From: Alphaproteobacteria bacterium
GTDB taxonomy: Bacteria > Myxococcota_A > UBA796 > UBA2385
Length of the DNA stretch: 64,000 nt
NCBI GenBank assembly: GCA_020632755.1
Contig: JACKEY010000005.1
Span: forward strand, 744,001-808,000
Direction of reading: 5' to 3'
The position numbers and the translations under genes are program-made. Below the pieces are notes generated by a model, which was not told the DNA's origin, searched no databases, and saw nothing but the letters and a program-made list of their open reading frames with translations. Below are positions 28,670 to 38,086 of this stretch, piece after piece (within the stretch, counting starts at the first letter, position 1; each line of letters begins with the position of its first letter).

Positions 28670-29356
28670 TCAGGGGTCGCCGATGCGCCGGCCCAGGTCC
28701 CCAGGAGGAACGGCGTCAGGGGCGCGCAGGTAGCGCAGGGCGACGTCGCCGGCATCCAGCGCGTCGCCGTCCGGTGCGCAGGCAGCGAGCAACGCGGCGG
28801 TCGCGGCGGTGGACGCCGGTCCGGCCAGCACCCGGCCTCCCGCCGCGGCGATGGCGTCGGCATGCACCAAGGCGCCCTCGCCCACCGCGACGAAGGGGGC
28901 GGCCGGCAGCACCTCGGCCAGCGGCGCGTCGCACTCGTCCGCGAGCGCCACCGGGGTCTGCCCTGTCGTGTCGAACAGCCCCGCGTAGACGCGCCCCTTG
29001 CGGGCGTCGAGCAGGGCCAGCACCTGCGCGTGTCCTGGGGCGGCCGCGGCGCGCACCCGCAGCGACGACAGGGGCACGACGGGCACGCCGCGCGCGGTCG
29101 CCACGCCGAGCACGGTCGCGACCCCCACCCGCAGGCCCGTGAAGGCGCCGGGCCCCACCACGACGCCCAGCCGTGCGATCACCGCGCCGGCCGCGTCGGC
29201 CTGCGCCAGCAGCCCGGCCACCGCGGGCACCAGACGCCGATCCGCGCCGCGCACGACGCGCTCGGACCAGTGCTCGCTCGTGCCATCCGGCGCCCGCAGC
29301 GCGGCGCCGACCACCGGGCTGGCCGTGTCGACCGCCAGGACCCAGGACGCGGTCAC
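28670..29356 (-). CDS. tsaB: tRNA threonylcarbamoyladenosine biosynthesis protein TsaB
   Basis: 228 residues from GTG at 29356 (GTGA overlap with rseP). 'VLAVDTASPVVGAAL' at the N-terminus, 'VVVGPGAFTGLRVGVATVLGVA' and 'LLDARKGRVYAGLF' are conserved TsaB blocks. It is the ASKHA-fold partner of TsaD, needed for t6A37 in tRNAs reading ANN codons. TsaC, TsaD and TsaE are not in the window. Confidence 0.9.
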   Translation of the reverse strand: MTASWVLAVDTASPVVGAALRAPDGTSEHWSERVVRGADRRLVPAVAGLLAQADAAGAVIARLGVVVGPGAFTGLRVGVATVLGVATARGVPVVPLSSLRVRAAAAPGHAQVLALLDARKGRVYAGLFDTTGQTPVALADECDAPLAEVLPAAPFVAVGEGALVHADAIAAAGGRVLAGPASTAATAALLAACAPDGDALDAGDVALRYLRAPDAVPPGDLGRRIGDP

Positions 29357-31047
29357 CCGCCGCCCCCGTCCAGCAGGCGGCCGATGTCGAACACCAGCAC
29401 CGACAGCATCAACAGCACCAGGAACAAGACGCCGACCTGCTGGGCCCGCTCGCGCAGCCGGTGCGAGAGCGGCCGGCCTCGCACCGCTTCGACCAGGAAG
29501 AACAGCAGCTGTCCGCCGTCGAGCACCGGGACCGGCAGCAGGTTCACGATGCCGAGGGAGATCGACAGCATGCCGGCCAGCCGCGCGTAGACGAACAGGC
29601 CCTTCTCGGCCGCGTGGCTGGCCTGGCGCACGATCTCGACCGGGCCGCCCAGCGACTTCTGGACCGCGGCTTCGCCGGTCACCAGCTTGCCGAGCTGCTC
29701 GACGATGAAGCCCATCAGCGCGGCGGTCTCCTCGGCCGCCCGCCCCACCGCGGCGCCGAAGCCGTAGTAGACGCGGGTCTCGGGGCCCTCGACGAAGCCG
29801 CCCATCCGGGTCACGCCCAGGATCGGCCGGTAGTAGTACCGGCCCAGGCTGTCGGTGTCCCGCATGATCTCGGGCGTCAGCTGCAGGGTCAGGATCTGCC
29901 CGTCGCGGATGAGCTGCACGTCGACCTGCCGGGCGGTCGCCTGGTCGTCTTCGCCTTCCATCGTGCCGGAGACCGCGTCGAGCACATCGCCCCAGCGGAT
30001 GACCGGCTTGCCGTCCATGGCCAGGAACCGGTCGCCGGGCTCGATGCCCGCCAGGCTCGCCGGAGTCGGCGGCGCGGGTGCGGAGGGCGTGCAGCCCCGG
30101 AACAGCCCGTCGGGGTCCTTGTCCACGGTCTCGCCGACCGTGCCGACGAACAACGTGGCGGGGAGGATGCCGAAGGCCTGTTCCGGGACATCGAGCGGAC
30201 TGCCCGCGGGGGTCCAGGTCTCGTCGCGGGCCACCGCGACAGTGCGCTTGCCGGCTTCCCCGTCGACGACCAGCTCGACCGAGGCGCCCGCCGTCGCGAA
30301 GACGTGGCGGACGGCCACCCAGTCGGCGGTCTCGACGCCGTTCACCGACAGCACGGTGTCGCCGGTCTCGATGCCGGCCCGCCCGGCCGGCGAGCGCGGG
30401 TCGTCGATGCCCGCGATCGGCGAGGGCCGGGAGTGGCTGATGCCGATCCGGCTGTCGTCCGGCACGGTCAACGTCACCGTCCGATCCCGACCGTCGATGC
30501 CGAGCAGCACGAGCTCGTGAGGAGCGTTCTCGCCTTCGTGGACCAGCTCGACCAGCTCGGTCCAGGTCTGCACTTCCACACCGTCGACCGTGAGCACGGT
30601 GTCGCCCGGCAGCAGGCCGGCCTGCTCGGCCGGGCTCTCGCCGTCCACCGAGCCGATGACCGCGGCCGGCTGGGGCTCGCCGGCCATCAGGAGCGCGGTG
30701 AACACCACCAGCGGGAGCGCCAGGTTGAACGCGGGCCCCGCCGCCACCACCAGCAGGCGCTGCCACACGGGCCGGCGCATGAAGCCGCGCCCCGGATCGT
30801 CGGGCAGATCGTCTTCGTCTTCGTCCATGTACCCGAAGTTGGCGCCCGCCATCTTCACGTAGCCGCCGAAGGGGATCAGGCTGAGCCGGTAGTCCGTGCC
30901 GCCCAGCTTGAAGCCGACGACCCGGCGACCGAAGCCGATCGAGAACACCGGCACGTGGATGCCGCAGGCCTTGGCGACGATGAAGTGGCCGAACTCGTGG
31001 ATGAACACGAGCAGTGCGACCATCAGGACGGCGGCGAGGATGTCCAA
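29353..31047 (-). CDS. rseP: site-2 metalloprotease RseP with three PDZ domains
   Basis: 564 residues from a proposed TTG at 31047 with GGAG at 7 bases; no ATG or GTG lies nearer the first membrane helix. The zinc site is 'HEFGHFIVAK' in TM1 and the third ligand is in 'NLLPVPVLDGGQLLF'. Between them are three PDZ-like units rather than the usual one or two: 'ESPAEQAGLLPGDTVLTVDG', 'GRAGIETGDTVLSVNG' and 'SLAGIEPGDRFLAMDGKP'. RseP cuts anti-sigma factors and leftover signal peptides within the membrane. The protein is longer than the E. coli enzyme (450) because of the extra PDZ. Coupled to tsaB. Confidence 0.88.
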   Translation of the reverse strand: MDILAAVLMVALLVFIHEFGHFIVAKACGIHVPVFSIGFGRRVVGFKLGGTDYRLSLIPFGGYVKMAGANFGYMDEDEDDLPDDPGRGFMRRPVWQRLLVVAAGPAFNLALPLVVFTALLMAGEPQPAAVIGSVDGESPAEQAGLLPGDTVLTVDGVEVQTWTELVELVHEGENAPHELVLLGIDGRDRTVTLTVPDDSRIGISHSRPSPIAGIDDPRSPAGRAGIETGDTVLSVNGVETADWVAVRHVFATAGASVELVVDGEAGKRTVAVARDETWTPAGSPLDVPEQAFGILPATLFVGTVGETVDKDPDGLFRGCTPSAPAPPTPASLAGIEPGDRFLAMDGKPVIRWGDVLDAVSGTMEGEDDQATARQVDVQLIRDGQILTLQLTPEIMRDTDSLGRYYYRPILGVTRMGGFVEGPETRVYYGFGAAVGRAAEETAALMGFIVEQLGKLVTGEAAVQKSLGGPVEIVRQASHAAEKGLFVYARLAGMLSISLGIVNLLPVPVLDGGQLLFFLVEAVRGRPLSHRLRERAQQVGVLFLVLLMLSVLVFDIGRLLDGGGG

Positions 31048-31184
31048 GGAGGCGCTCCGTTCGGGGGCGTCGTGTCGCGCATCGCCGTCCCCCGCGGGAC
31101 CTCCGACACACGCGCGCACCCCCGCAGGCTAACCCCCCACGGCCGGGCGTCGCATCCGCTGGGACAGCACAGCCCCGCCCGGGT

Positions 31185-31949
31185 TCAGCCGCCCGTGCGC
31201 CCCGCGGCGAGCACCCGCTCCTGCCGCACCTTCTCGAACAGCACCACCGCCGCCGTCACGCTCAGGTTCAGGCTCTCGAGGTCCCCCTGCAGGGGCACGG
31301 CCACCACGGCGTCGCAGCGCTTGCGCAGCGCCGGCGTCAGGCCCTTGTCCTCGCCGCCGACGACGATCGCGATGGGCCCCGTCAGCGGCGTCTCCCACAC
31401 GGAGTCGCCGCCCATGTCGCAGCCGACCACCCGCACGCCGGCCCGCTGCAGGGTCGCCAGCGCGCTGCTGAGCCCCTCGCGCACCACCGGCACCTCTTCC
31501 GCCGCACCCATCGCCACCCGCTGTACGACCGGGCTCAGGCCCTTGCCGCGCCGCACCGGGATGATGAGCCCGTTGGCCCCCGCCCCCAAGCAGCTGCGCA
31601 GCACCGCGCCGACGTTGTGCTCGTAGTTGGCTTCGTCGACCAGCACCAGGAAGGGGTCGATGCCCTCGTCGAACAGCCGCTCCACCAGCTGCTTGGTGGT
31701 CGGGCTGTCGGGCGCATCGGCAAACGCGATGATCCCGTTGTGCACGCCGGTCTGCGACTGCCGGTCCAGCCGGTGCCGCGGCACCTTCTCGACCTTCACG
31801 CCCCGCTGCACCGCCAGCTCCAGGATGGCGTCGATCTTGCCCCCCGGCTTGGCGCGCTCGTCCAGCAGCAGGCGGTGCACGCGGCGGCGGCCCCGCTTGA
31901 GAGCCTCGAAGACCACGTTGCGGCCCTCGAGCTGATCCTGATCGGCCAC
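31185..31949 (-). CDS. rlmB: 23S rRNA 2'-O-methyltransferase (RlmB family)
   Basis: 254 residues. The N-terminal SpoU substrate-binding domain starts 'LEGRNVVFEALKRGRRRVHRLL', and the C-terminal SPOUT knot has 'DEANYEHNVGAVLRSCLGAG', 'IAIVVGGEDKGLTPALRKRC' and 'VAVPLQGDLESLNLSVTAAV'. These are the three motifs of TrmH/RlmB methyltransferases, which use S-adenosylmethionine. RlmB methylates G2251; another TrmH-family target is possible. Confidence 0.85.
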   Translation of the reverse strand: MADQDQLEGRNVVFEALKRGRRRVHRLLLDERAKPGGKIDAILELAVQRGVKVEKVPRHRLDRQSQTGVHNGIIAFADAPDSPTTKQLVERLFDEGIDPFLVLVDEANYEHNVGAVLRSCLGAGANGLIIPVRRGKGLSPVVQRVAMGAAEEVPVVREGLSSALATLQRAGVRVVGCDMGGDSVWETPLTGPIAIVVGGEDKGLTPALRKRCDAVVAVPLQGDLESLNLSVTAAVVLFEKVRQERVLAAGRTGG

Positions 31950-31980
31950 GGCGGCCTCCGGTCGGCGAATACGGGGGAGC

Positions 31981-33354
31981 TCAGAGCAGGCTGGCGGCCA
32001 GGTCCGCCAGGGGCGAGCGCTCGCCCTTGCGCAAGGTCACGTGCCCCGCGATGCGGGCGCCCTTGAAGCGCTCGATCACGTAGGTCAGCCCGTTGCTCGT
32101 CGCATCCACATAGGGGTTGTCGATCTGGTAGGGGTCGCCCGTCAGCACGATCTTCGTCCCGTCGCCCGCGCGGGTGACGATCGTCTTGATCTCGTGGGGC
32201 GTCAGGTTCTGGGCTTCGTCCACCAGCAGGTACTGCTGCGGGATCGAGCGGCCGCGGATGTAGGTCAGCGGCTCGACCTCCAGGAAACCCTGGTCGATGA
32301 GCGCCTGGTAGCCGGGCTGGCCGCCGCTGCGGCGCTTCTGCTCTTCGTCCCGCGACCCGCCGACCAGCAGGTCGAGGTTGTCGAAGATGGGCTTCATCCA
32401 GGGGTTGAGCTTCTCGCTCAGGTCCCCCGGAAGGAAGCCGATGTCGCGCCCCAGGGGGAAGATCGGGCGGCTCACCACCAGCCGGCGGAAGGTGCCCTCG
32501 TCGGTGACCTTGCGCAGGCCGCAGGCGATGGCCATCAGCGTCTTGCCGGTGCCCGCGATGCCGTCGAGGGTGACGAGCTTGACCTCGTCGTCGAGCAGCA
32601 GCTCCAGGGCGAACAGCTGCTCCATGTTGCGGGCGTGGATGCCCCAGGCCCCGTCCTTGTGGCGGCCCACCATGCGCAGGCGGCCCGCCGTTGCGTCGAA
32701 GCGCGTCAGGGCCCGGCGCCGGCTGTCGAGCTCGTTCTCGAGCACCAGGAACTGGTTGGGGGCCAGGCCGTCGATCAGGTCCGACTCGTCCAGGCCACCG
32801 TCCGCGTAGGCCGCGTCCACCAGGTGCGGCGCCACCTGGCGGGTCGCCACGCCCGAGTAGTGCTCGTCGAAGCTGATGTGGGCGTGCTCGTAGTCCTCGG
32901 CCCGCACGCCCAGCGCGTCGGCCTTGATCCGCATGTTCGTGTCGCGGGTGACGAAGACCACGCTGCCACGCGGCCGGTGCCGCGCCAGCTTCATCACGGT
33001 CATCAGGATCAGGTTGTCGTTGCTGCCCGGCCCGAAGCCGGACGGCAGCGCCACGTCGGAGCTCGGCATCTCGACCCGCAGCGTGCCGCCCTTCTCCAGG
33101 GGCAGCCCCTTCGACAGGCTGCCCGCTGACCGCAGCTTGTCCAGCTCGCGGGACACGAGCCGTGCGTTGCGGCCGGTCTCGTTCAGGTCCTTCTTGAACC
33201 GGTCGATCTCCTCGATGACCGTGATCGGGATCACCAGGTCGTTGTCGTCGAAGACCTTGAGCGCGCCGGGATCGTAGAGCAGGACGTTCGTGTCGAGGAT
33301 GTAGGTGCGACGCTCCCCCGAGGAGGGCTCCTCGAGGCTGGGTACGGGCGACAT
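31981..33354 (-). CDS. PhoH-like ATPase with N-terminal PIN domain
   Basis: 457 residues. The N-terminal PIN nuclease domain (residues 15-160) begins 'RRTYILDTNVLLYDPGAL' with acidic residues at 'EEIDRFKKDLNE' and 'VFVTRDTNMRIKA'. The PhoH ATPase (about 235-457) has Walker A 'DGIAGTGKTLMA', Walker B 'YLLVDEAQNLTPHE' and sensor 'VLTGDPYQIDNPYVD'. The fusion matches PhoH2/YlaK proteins, sequence-specific RNA helicase-nucleases. Monocistronic in appearance, with 185 bases upstream. Confidence 0.88.
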   Translation of the reverse strand: MSPVPSLEEPSSGERRTYILDTNVLLYDPGALKVFDDNDLVIPITVIEEIDRFKKDLNETGRNARLVSRELDKLRSAGSLSKGLPLEKGGTLRVEMPSSDVALPSGFGPGSNDNLILMTVMKLARHRPRGSVVFVTRDTNMRIKADALGVRAEDYEHAHISFDEHYSGVATRQVAPHLVDAAYADGGLDESDLIDGLAPNQFLVLENELDSRRRALTRFDATAGRLRMVGRHKDGAWGIHARNMEQLFALELLLDDEVKLVTLDGIAGTGKTLMAIACGLRKVTDEGTFRRLVVSRPIFPLGRDIGFLPGDLSEKLNPWMKPIFDNLDLLVGGSRDEEQKRRSGGQPGYQALIDQGFLEVEPLTYIRGRSIPQQYLLVDEAQNLTPHEIKTIVTRAGDGTKIVLTGDPYQIDNPYVDATSNGLTYVIERFKGARIAGHVTLRKGERSPLADLAASLL

Positions 33355-33447
33355 GCGGACCGGGGGGCTGCAGGGTGGGAGCAGGAGGCCGGTCCGAGGC
33401 GGGAAGGGAGAGGACCGACACGGAGGGAGGAGCGGGGGGACCGCTCT

Positions 33448-33468
33448 CGGGTCTGAGGACTTGACCCG
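33448..33468 (-). other. weak inverted repeat upstream of phoH-like gene
   Basis: cgggtc-tgaggactt-gacccg: a 6-bp stem in the 185-base gap between the secreted protein gene and the phoH-like gene. It could end the upstream transcript. The rest of this gap shows no clear promoter. Confidence 0.3.
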
Positions 33469-33539
33469 TAAAGACCCTACATGATGTGCGGTCGCGTGGC
33501 CACGAGACGAGGCGCATTCTCCCGAAGGAGGCGGCGTCC

Positions 33540-34142
33540 CTACTGGACGACGTACTCCAGGCTGCGCTCGTCGGCGGGATCCTGGCCGGTCCGCGTGTAG
33601 GTCAGCTGCGGGTTGCTCATGCGCAGCGTGCCGCCTTCATTGCTGCCCTCGCCCAGGTGCACCTTGAGCGCGCCCCCGGACGGCTCGGCGTCCCCGGCGA
33701 CCGGGACCACCGAGATCACGTTGCTGCCCGGCTTGAGGAACTCGCCGATGTCCAGGATGAGCTGCGCCTGGCCGGAGCGGATCTCCCGGACCATGGTGCC
33801 GTTGACGAAGACCTGCAGGATCTGCCCGGCGCTGCCCGAGTCCTGGGTCACCAGCCAGTGGTGGCCCGCCGGCACCGTGGCCGGCGCTTCGGTGGTCGCC
33901 GGGGGCGCAGCGGCCGTCTGCGGCCGGTCGACGTTGATCTTGTAGCGAGGCGCGTCGATCCACAGGTTGCCCTCGGAGTCGATGCGCACGTCCACGCCGT
34001 TGAGCTGGGTGCTCTTGACCCCGGTGGCGTCCACGCCGTTGATGTAGATCTTGGTGACCTTGGCGGCGTGCGCGGGGGCGGCGACGAAGGTCGAGCCGAG
34101 GCCGATGAGACCGACGAGGGCGAGAGAAGCCAGGCGGGACAT
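33540..34142 (-). CDS. secreted hypothetical protein
   Basis: 200 residues with a signal peptide (MSRLASLALVGLIGLGSTFVAAPAHA). The mature part has an N-terminal repeat-like segment ('VTKIYINGVDATGVKSTQLN', 'VDVRIDSEGNLWIDAP'), a Pro/Ala/Thr linker (about 75-90) and a beta-rich C-terminal domain ('LVTQDSGSAGQILQVFVNG', 'FLKPGSNVISVVPVAG'), which resembles PEGA/jelly-roll carbohydrate-type folds. No family named. It lies 20 bases after the IHF-type start region on the same strand. Confidence 0.6.
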   Translation of the reverse strand: MSRLASLALVGLIGLGSTFVAAPAHAAKVTKIYINGVDATGVKSTQLNGVDVRIDSEGNLWIDAPRYKINVDRPQTAAAPPATTEAPATVPAGHHWLVTQDSGSAGQILQVFVNGTMVREIRSGQAQLILDIGEFLKPGSNVISVVPVAGDAEPSGGALKVHLGEGSNEGGTLRMSNPQLTYTRTGQDPADERSLEYVVQ

Positions 34143-34162
34143 GGAGACTCCTGGGGCGACTG

Positions 34163-34447
34163 CTACTGCAGGTCGTCGTTGAGCTGGGCCTTGAGGTTCT
34201 TGCTGACCTTGAACACCGGCATGCGCTTGGGCGCCACTTCCTGCGGCTGGCCCGTCATCGGGTTGCGCCCGACGTAGCCCTTGTAGTGCCGCACCTTGAA
34301 GCTGCCGAAGCCGCGGATCTCGATGCGCCCGCCGTCCACCAGGGACTCCTTCATCGCTCCGAAGATCACGTTGACCACCTGCTCGGCGGTCTTGCGGGGC
34401 AGTCCCCGCCGCTCTGCGAGACGATCGATCAGCTCGGACTTGGTCAT
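34163..34447 (-). CDS. ihfB: integration host factor beta / HU family DNA-binding protein
   Basis: 94 residues from ATG at 34447 (MTKSELIDRLAERRGLPRKT). 'GRIEIRGFGSFKVRHYKGYVGRNPMTG' (two adjoining stretches) is the DNA-bending arm with the intercalating Pro, and 'VAPKRMPVFKVSK' follows. The N-terminus and 'NPMTGQ' fit IHF-beta better than HU. It acts as a nucleoid protein and as co-activator of sigma54 promoters, which is relevant given rpoN in this window. The open frame upstream of the ATG is probably untranslated. Confidence 0.85.
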   Translation of the reverse strand: MTKSELIDRLAERRGLPRKTAEQVVNVIFGAMKESLVDGGRIEIRGFGSFKVRHYKGYVGRNPMTGQPQEVAPKRMPVFKVSKNLKAQLNDDLQ

Positions 34448-34576
34448 GGAAGGGACCTCGTGGGGGTCAGGGCCGGGTCGGGGACCCGGCAGCGGGCTCC
34501 GCTCATCCGCGGGGAGCCCCGGAATCGCTGCGTTGCCGCGTACCTGGAGGATACGGAGCGCGGCACCCGGGGGCAA

Positions 34577-35860
34577 TCAGACGTCGTCCTGGACCTCGCC
34601 GCGGCGGCGGGCTTCCCGCTCGCGGCGACGGCGCTGGCTGGCGGTCTCGGCCTGGGGAGCACCACCCGCATCGGGAGTGGTCGCCACGCTGGCCGGAGCC
34701 GCTGCGCCTCCGACCGTGAAGAACCGCTCGATCATCGGCTTGATGTCTTCCATCAGCAGGATGGTCGGGCTGGCGACGAACACGGTCGAGTAGGTGCCGA
34801 CCACGACGCCGATCAGGATGGCCAGGGCGAAGGTCTCGATGACGTCGCCGCCGAGCACCAGGAAGGCGGTCATGGCCAGGGCGGTGGTGATCGACGTGGC
34901 CAGCGTCCGGCTCATGGTCTCGTTGATCGAGTCGTTGATGAGCTTGCTGGTGTCGCCCCGCCGGTACCGCTTCATGTTCTCGCGGATCCGGTCGTAGATG
35001 ACGATCGTGTCGTTGAGCGAGTAGCCGACGATGGTCAGGAGCGCGCCGATCATCGGCAGGTTGAACTCGTGGGTCCAGCCGAGCATGTCGAACAGCACGA
35101 ACAGACCGACGGTGATGCTCACGTCGTGGAACAGGGCCAGCACCGCGCCGGGCGCGAAGGCCAGCTGGAAGCGGAAGGCCACGTAGACCAGGATGAGCCC
35201 GAGCGTCGCGAAGATCGCGATCATGCCCTGCTGGCGCAGCTCAGCGCCGACCTTGGGACCCACGCTGTCGACGTTGCGGACCTCGAAGTCCTGGCCCTGC
35301 AGCGCGCCGCGGATCGCCTTCTCGATCTTGGCGGTCAGGCCCGGGAGCTCGACGTAGATCGTGTTGTCGTCCAGGGCCGGGCGCACGCGGGCGCCCTCGA
35401 TGCCGGACACGGCCTTCTCGATGTCGGAGATGGCCTTCGCCTCGCCGGTGTAGCGGACGGTCATCCGGGCGCCGACCTGGGCCTCGAACTCCTCTTCGGC
35501 GATCCAGTTCGGGCCGAAGGCGGCCCCCAGGGCGTCGTTGACCTGTTCCTGCAGATCATCGGTGCCGAAGGTCGCGTCCTGGATGCGGATCGTGAACTCG
35601 TTGTCGGCGGCTTCGCCGTACTGCTGGACGGCGTCGCTGCCGATCTGCAGCCCGCCGAGGGCGCCGCGCAGCTCACCGATGTCGGTGTCCTGCGAGAACT
35701 TCACGCGCACTTCGGTGCCGCCGGTGAAGTCGATGCCCCAGGTGGGTCCGATGATGGTGAACAGGGCGAGCGAAGCCAGCACCAGCAGGCCCGAGACCAC
35801 CGCGGCGATGCGGCGCTTCCCGACCCAGTCGATGTTGAGGTCGTGGGGGACGAGTTGCAT
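34577..35860 (-). CDS. secF: protein translocase subunit SecF
   Basis: 427 residues. Six membrane helices with the large periplasmic loop after TM1. 'GIDFTGGTEVRVKF' is the conserved segment after TM1, and 'TIVGYSLNDTIVIYDRIREN' is the diagnostic helix. The C-terminal tail is long, Ala/Thr- and Arg/Glu-rich (about 50 residues after TM6). With SecD and YajC it uses the proton gradient to pull proteins out of SecYEG. It lies directly after secD. Confidence 0.96.
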   Translation of the reverse strand: MQLVPHDLNIDWVGKRRIAAVVSGLLVLASLALFTIIGPTWGIDFTGGTEVRVKFSQDTDIGELRGALGGLQIGSDAVQQYGEAADNEFTIRIQDATFGTDDLQEQVNDALGAAFGPNWIAEEEFEAQVGARMTVRYTGEAKAISDIEKAVSGIEGARVRPALDDNTIYVELPGLTAKIEKAIRGALQGQDFEVRNVDSVGPKVGAELRQQGMIAIFATLGLILVYVAFRFQLAFAPGAVLALFHDVSITVGLFVLFDMLGWTHEFNLPMIGALLTIVGYSLNDTIVIYDRIRENMKRYRRGDTSKLINDSINETMSRTLATSITTALAMTAFLVLGGDVIETFALAILIGVVVGTYSTVFVASPTILLMEDIKPMIERFFTVGGAAAPASVATTPDAGGAPQAETASQRRRREREARRRGEVQDDV

Positions 35861-35869
35861 GGCGGGACC

Positions 35870-37651
35870 TCAGAAGCTCAGGCGGGAGGAGGCCTTCCGC
35901 GTGATGAATTCGACCAGGGTGCGCGACACGAAGACGCCCGTGAACAGCGTCGTGATGATGCCGATCATGAGGGTCACGGCGAAGCCCTTGATGGGACCCG
36001 TGCCGTAGGTGTAGAGCACGACACCCGCGATGAAGGTCGTGATGTTGGCGTCGAGCACCGCCCACAGGCCCTTGGAGAAGCCCGTGTCGGCGGCCGAGCG
36101 ATCGTTCTTGCCCAGCCGACGTTCCTCGCGGATGCGCTCGTAGATGATGATGTTGCAGTCGACCGCCATGCCGACCGTCAGCGCGATGCCGGCGATGCCG
36201 GGCAGCGTCAGCGTCGCGCCGACCGCCGCCAGCAGGGCGAGCACCAGGGCCACGTTGCAGACCAGGGCGATGATGCTGACCACGCCGAGCTTGCGGTAGT
36301 AGACCAGCATGAACAGCAGCACCAGACCGAAGCCGACCAGGGTCGCGATCTCGCCGGAGGCGATGGCGTCTTCACCCAGGCTGGCGCCGACCTGACGGAT
36401 GTCGCCGATGGTGACCGGCGCGGGCAGGGCGCCGGTGCGCAGCACCAGGCTCAGCACCTTCGCGTCGTCCATGGCCAGGTTGTAGTCGGTGACGCCCATC
36501 TCGATGCTGGCCCGGCCGCCGCCGATCTTCTCGCGGATGTACGGGGCGCTGCGGACCTTCTTGTCGAGCACGATGGCGAAGCGGCGACCGACGTTCTCGC
36601 CGGTGACCTCGGCGAAGATGTTGGCGCCGCGGGGCTTGAACTCGAGGCTGACGTAGGGCTCGTTGTACTGGTTCAGGCCGACCCGGGCGTCGTTGACGTC
36701 GTCACCGGTCAGGATGACCTGCTGGCTGACGACGTAGGGCTGCTCGCGCACGTCGTCGCCGTCGGGACCGGGCTTGTACTTCCACATCAGCCGGTCGTCC
36801 GCGGGGATGTGTCCCGCCGACACCATCCAGCCGGAGAGCGCCACGTCGTCGTTGTAGATCTCGGGGTCGAGGTCCTTCTCGGCCGACAGCAGGGCCTTCT
36901 CGACCGACGAGAAGTTCTTCATGACCTCTTCGTCGACCATCTGGAACTCGAGCATCGCGGTGGTGCCGATGGCCTTGACCGCCTGCTGGATGTCGTCGAT
37001 GCCGGGCAGCTGCACGTTGATGCGGTGCCCGCCCTTGAGCACGATGGACGGTTCCTTGACGCCGGTCTCGTCGATGCGGCTGCGCAGGGTCTCGAGGGCC
37101 TGCTGGACCGACTGCTCGGCGATGTAGGACCGCTGTTCGTCGGTGACGGTGAAGGCGTGGTACTCGGCCTCTCCGCCGCCGGGGACGGGCTCCGTCCGGC
37201 TGTTGACGTACTCGTAGCCGTCGAAGCGCTTCTCCATGAAGACCCGGAGGGCATCGACGCCGACGCCTTCTTCGCCCCGGAGCAGCAGGGTCGCTTCCCC
37301 CTGGGCCCGACGCACGTCCGCGAGCTTGATGCCCTCGCGCTCGGCGCTGTCCTTGACCGGCACCACGTCGCGCTGGACGGAGCTGATCACGGCCTCGTCG
37401 ACCTCGACCTGGAGCGTCATGTCGATGCCGCCCTGCAGGTCGATGCCCAGGCTGATCTGCTGTTCCGGCAGCATGGACTGCCACCAGGTCTGCTCGACCT
37501 CTTCGGCGGCGGTGCCGCTCTCGGCCTGGGCGGCCACGGCAGCGCGGCGTTCTTCCGCGGACGGAGCGGTGAAGGTTGGGATCAACATCCACGCCCCCCA
37601 CCCCACGATGAGCAGGATGGTGACGAGGCGGGTCCACCAGGTTCCGGACAT
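35870..37651 (-). CDS. secD: protein translocase subunit SecD
   Basis: 593 residues. TM1 is followed by 'LGIDLQGGIDMTLQVEVDEA', then the long periplasmic P1 region with 'LRSRIDETGVKEPSIV' and 'INVQLPGIDD', and five membrane helices ('GIAGIALTVGMAVDCNIIIY' is diagnostic). Length and order are normal. Operon queA-tgt-yajC-secD-secF. Confidence 0.97.
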   Translation of the reverse strand: MSGTWWTRLVTILLIVGWGAWMLIPTFTAPSAEERRAAVAAQAESGTAAEEVEQTWWQSMLPEQQISLGIDLQGGIDMTLQVEVDEAVISSVQRDVVPVKDSAEREGIKLADVRRAQGEATLLLRGEEGVGVDALRVFMEKRFDGYEYVNSRTEPVPGGGEAEYHAFTVTDEQRSYIAEQSVQQALETLRSRIDETGVKEPSIVLKGGHRINVQLPGIDDIQQAVKAIGTTAMLEFQMVDEEVMKNFSSVEKALLSAEKDLDPEIYNDDVALSGWMVSAGHIPADDRLMWKYKPGPDGDDVREQPYVVSQQVILTGDDVNDARVGLNQYNEPYVSLEFKPRGANIFAEVTGENVGRRFAIVLDKKVRSAPYIREKIGGGRASIEMGVTDYNLAMDDAKVLSLVLRTGALPAPVTIGDIRQVGASLGEDAIASGEIATLVGFGLVLLFMLVYYRKLGVVSIIALVCNVALVLALLAAVGATLTLPGIAGIALTVGMAVDCNIIIYERIREERRLGKNDRSAADTGFSKGLWAVLDANITTFIAGVVLYTYGTGPIKGFAVTLMIGIITTLFTGVFVSRTLVEFITRKASSRLSF

Positions 37652-37654
37652 GGT

Positions 37655-38029
37655 TCAGTTCCCCTTGCCGCTGCTGGCCTTCGGGTCGGGATCGCCGGCG
37701 CGGCGCTGGACCGCACTCTTCTCGACCTTGATCCGCACCTTCGGGGCGATCTCGATCTCGACGACCGTGTCGTGCACCGCCACCACGCGCCCGTGCATGC
37801 CGGAGCCGGTGATGACGTCGTCGTCGCGCTTCAGGCTGCCGAGCAGCTCCTCGTGGCGCTTCCGCTCCTGGTTCTGGGGGCGGATGATCAGGAAGTAGAA
37901 GATCGCGACGATGGCGATGAGCAGCGGCAGCTGCGTGAGCAGGGCGCCGCCGGGCGCCGCCGCCGCGGGGTCGTGGGTCACCAGGACCTGCTCGTGCAGC
38001 GTCGAGGGAGCGGAATCCAGGGGCTGCAT
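37655..38029 (-). CDS. yajC: preprotein translocase subunit YajC
   Basis: 124 residues. A single membrane helix 'LPLLIAIVAIFYFLIIRPQ' is followed by the typical 'QNQERKRHEELLGSLKRDDDVITGSGMHGRV' in two adjoining stretches. A 30-residue N-terminal extension precedes the helix. It is 3 bases before secD and is the small partner of SecDF. Confidence 0.93.
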   Translation of the reverse strand: MQPLDSAPSTLHEQVLVTHDPAAAAPGGALLTQLPLLIAIVAIFYFLIIRPQNQERKRHEELLGSLKRDDDVITGSGMHGRVVAVHDTVVEIEIAPKVRIKVEKSAVQRRAGDPDPKASSGKGN

Positions 38030-38086
38030 GGGCCGTCCTTGTCCTGTGCTCGGCGCCCGCGGAGACCCGACCGGGCGGTCGGGGCC

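Noticed and set aside
33461..33490. Plus-strand TTGACC promoter in the phoH gap
   Set aside because: No acceptable -10 and it would read antisense.
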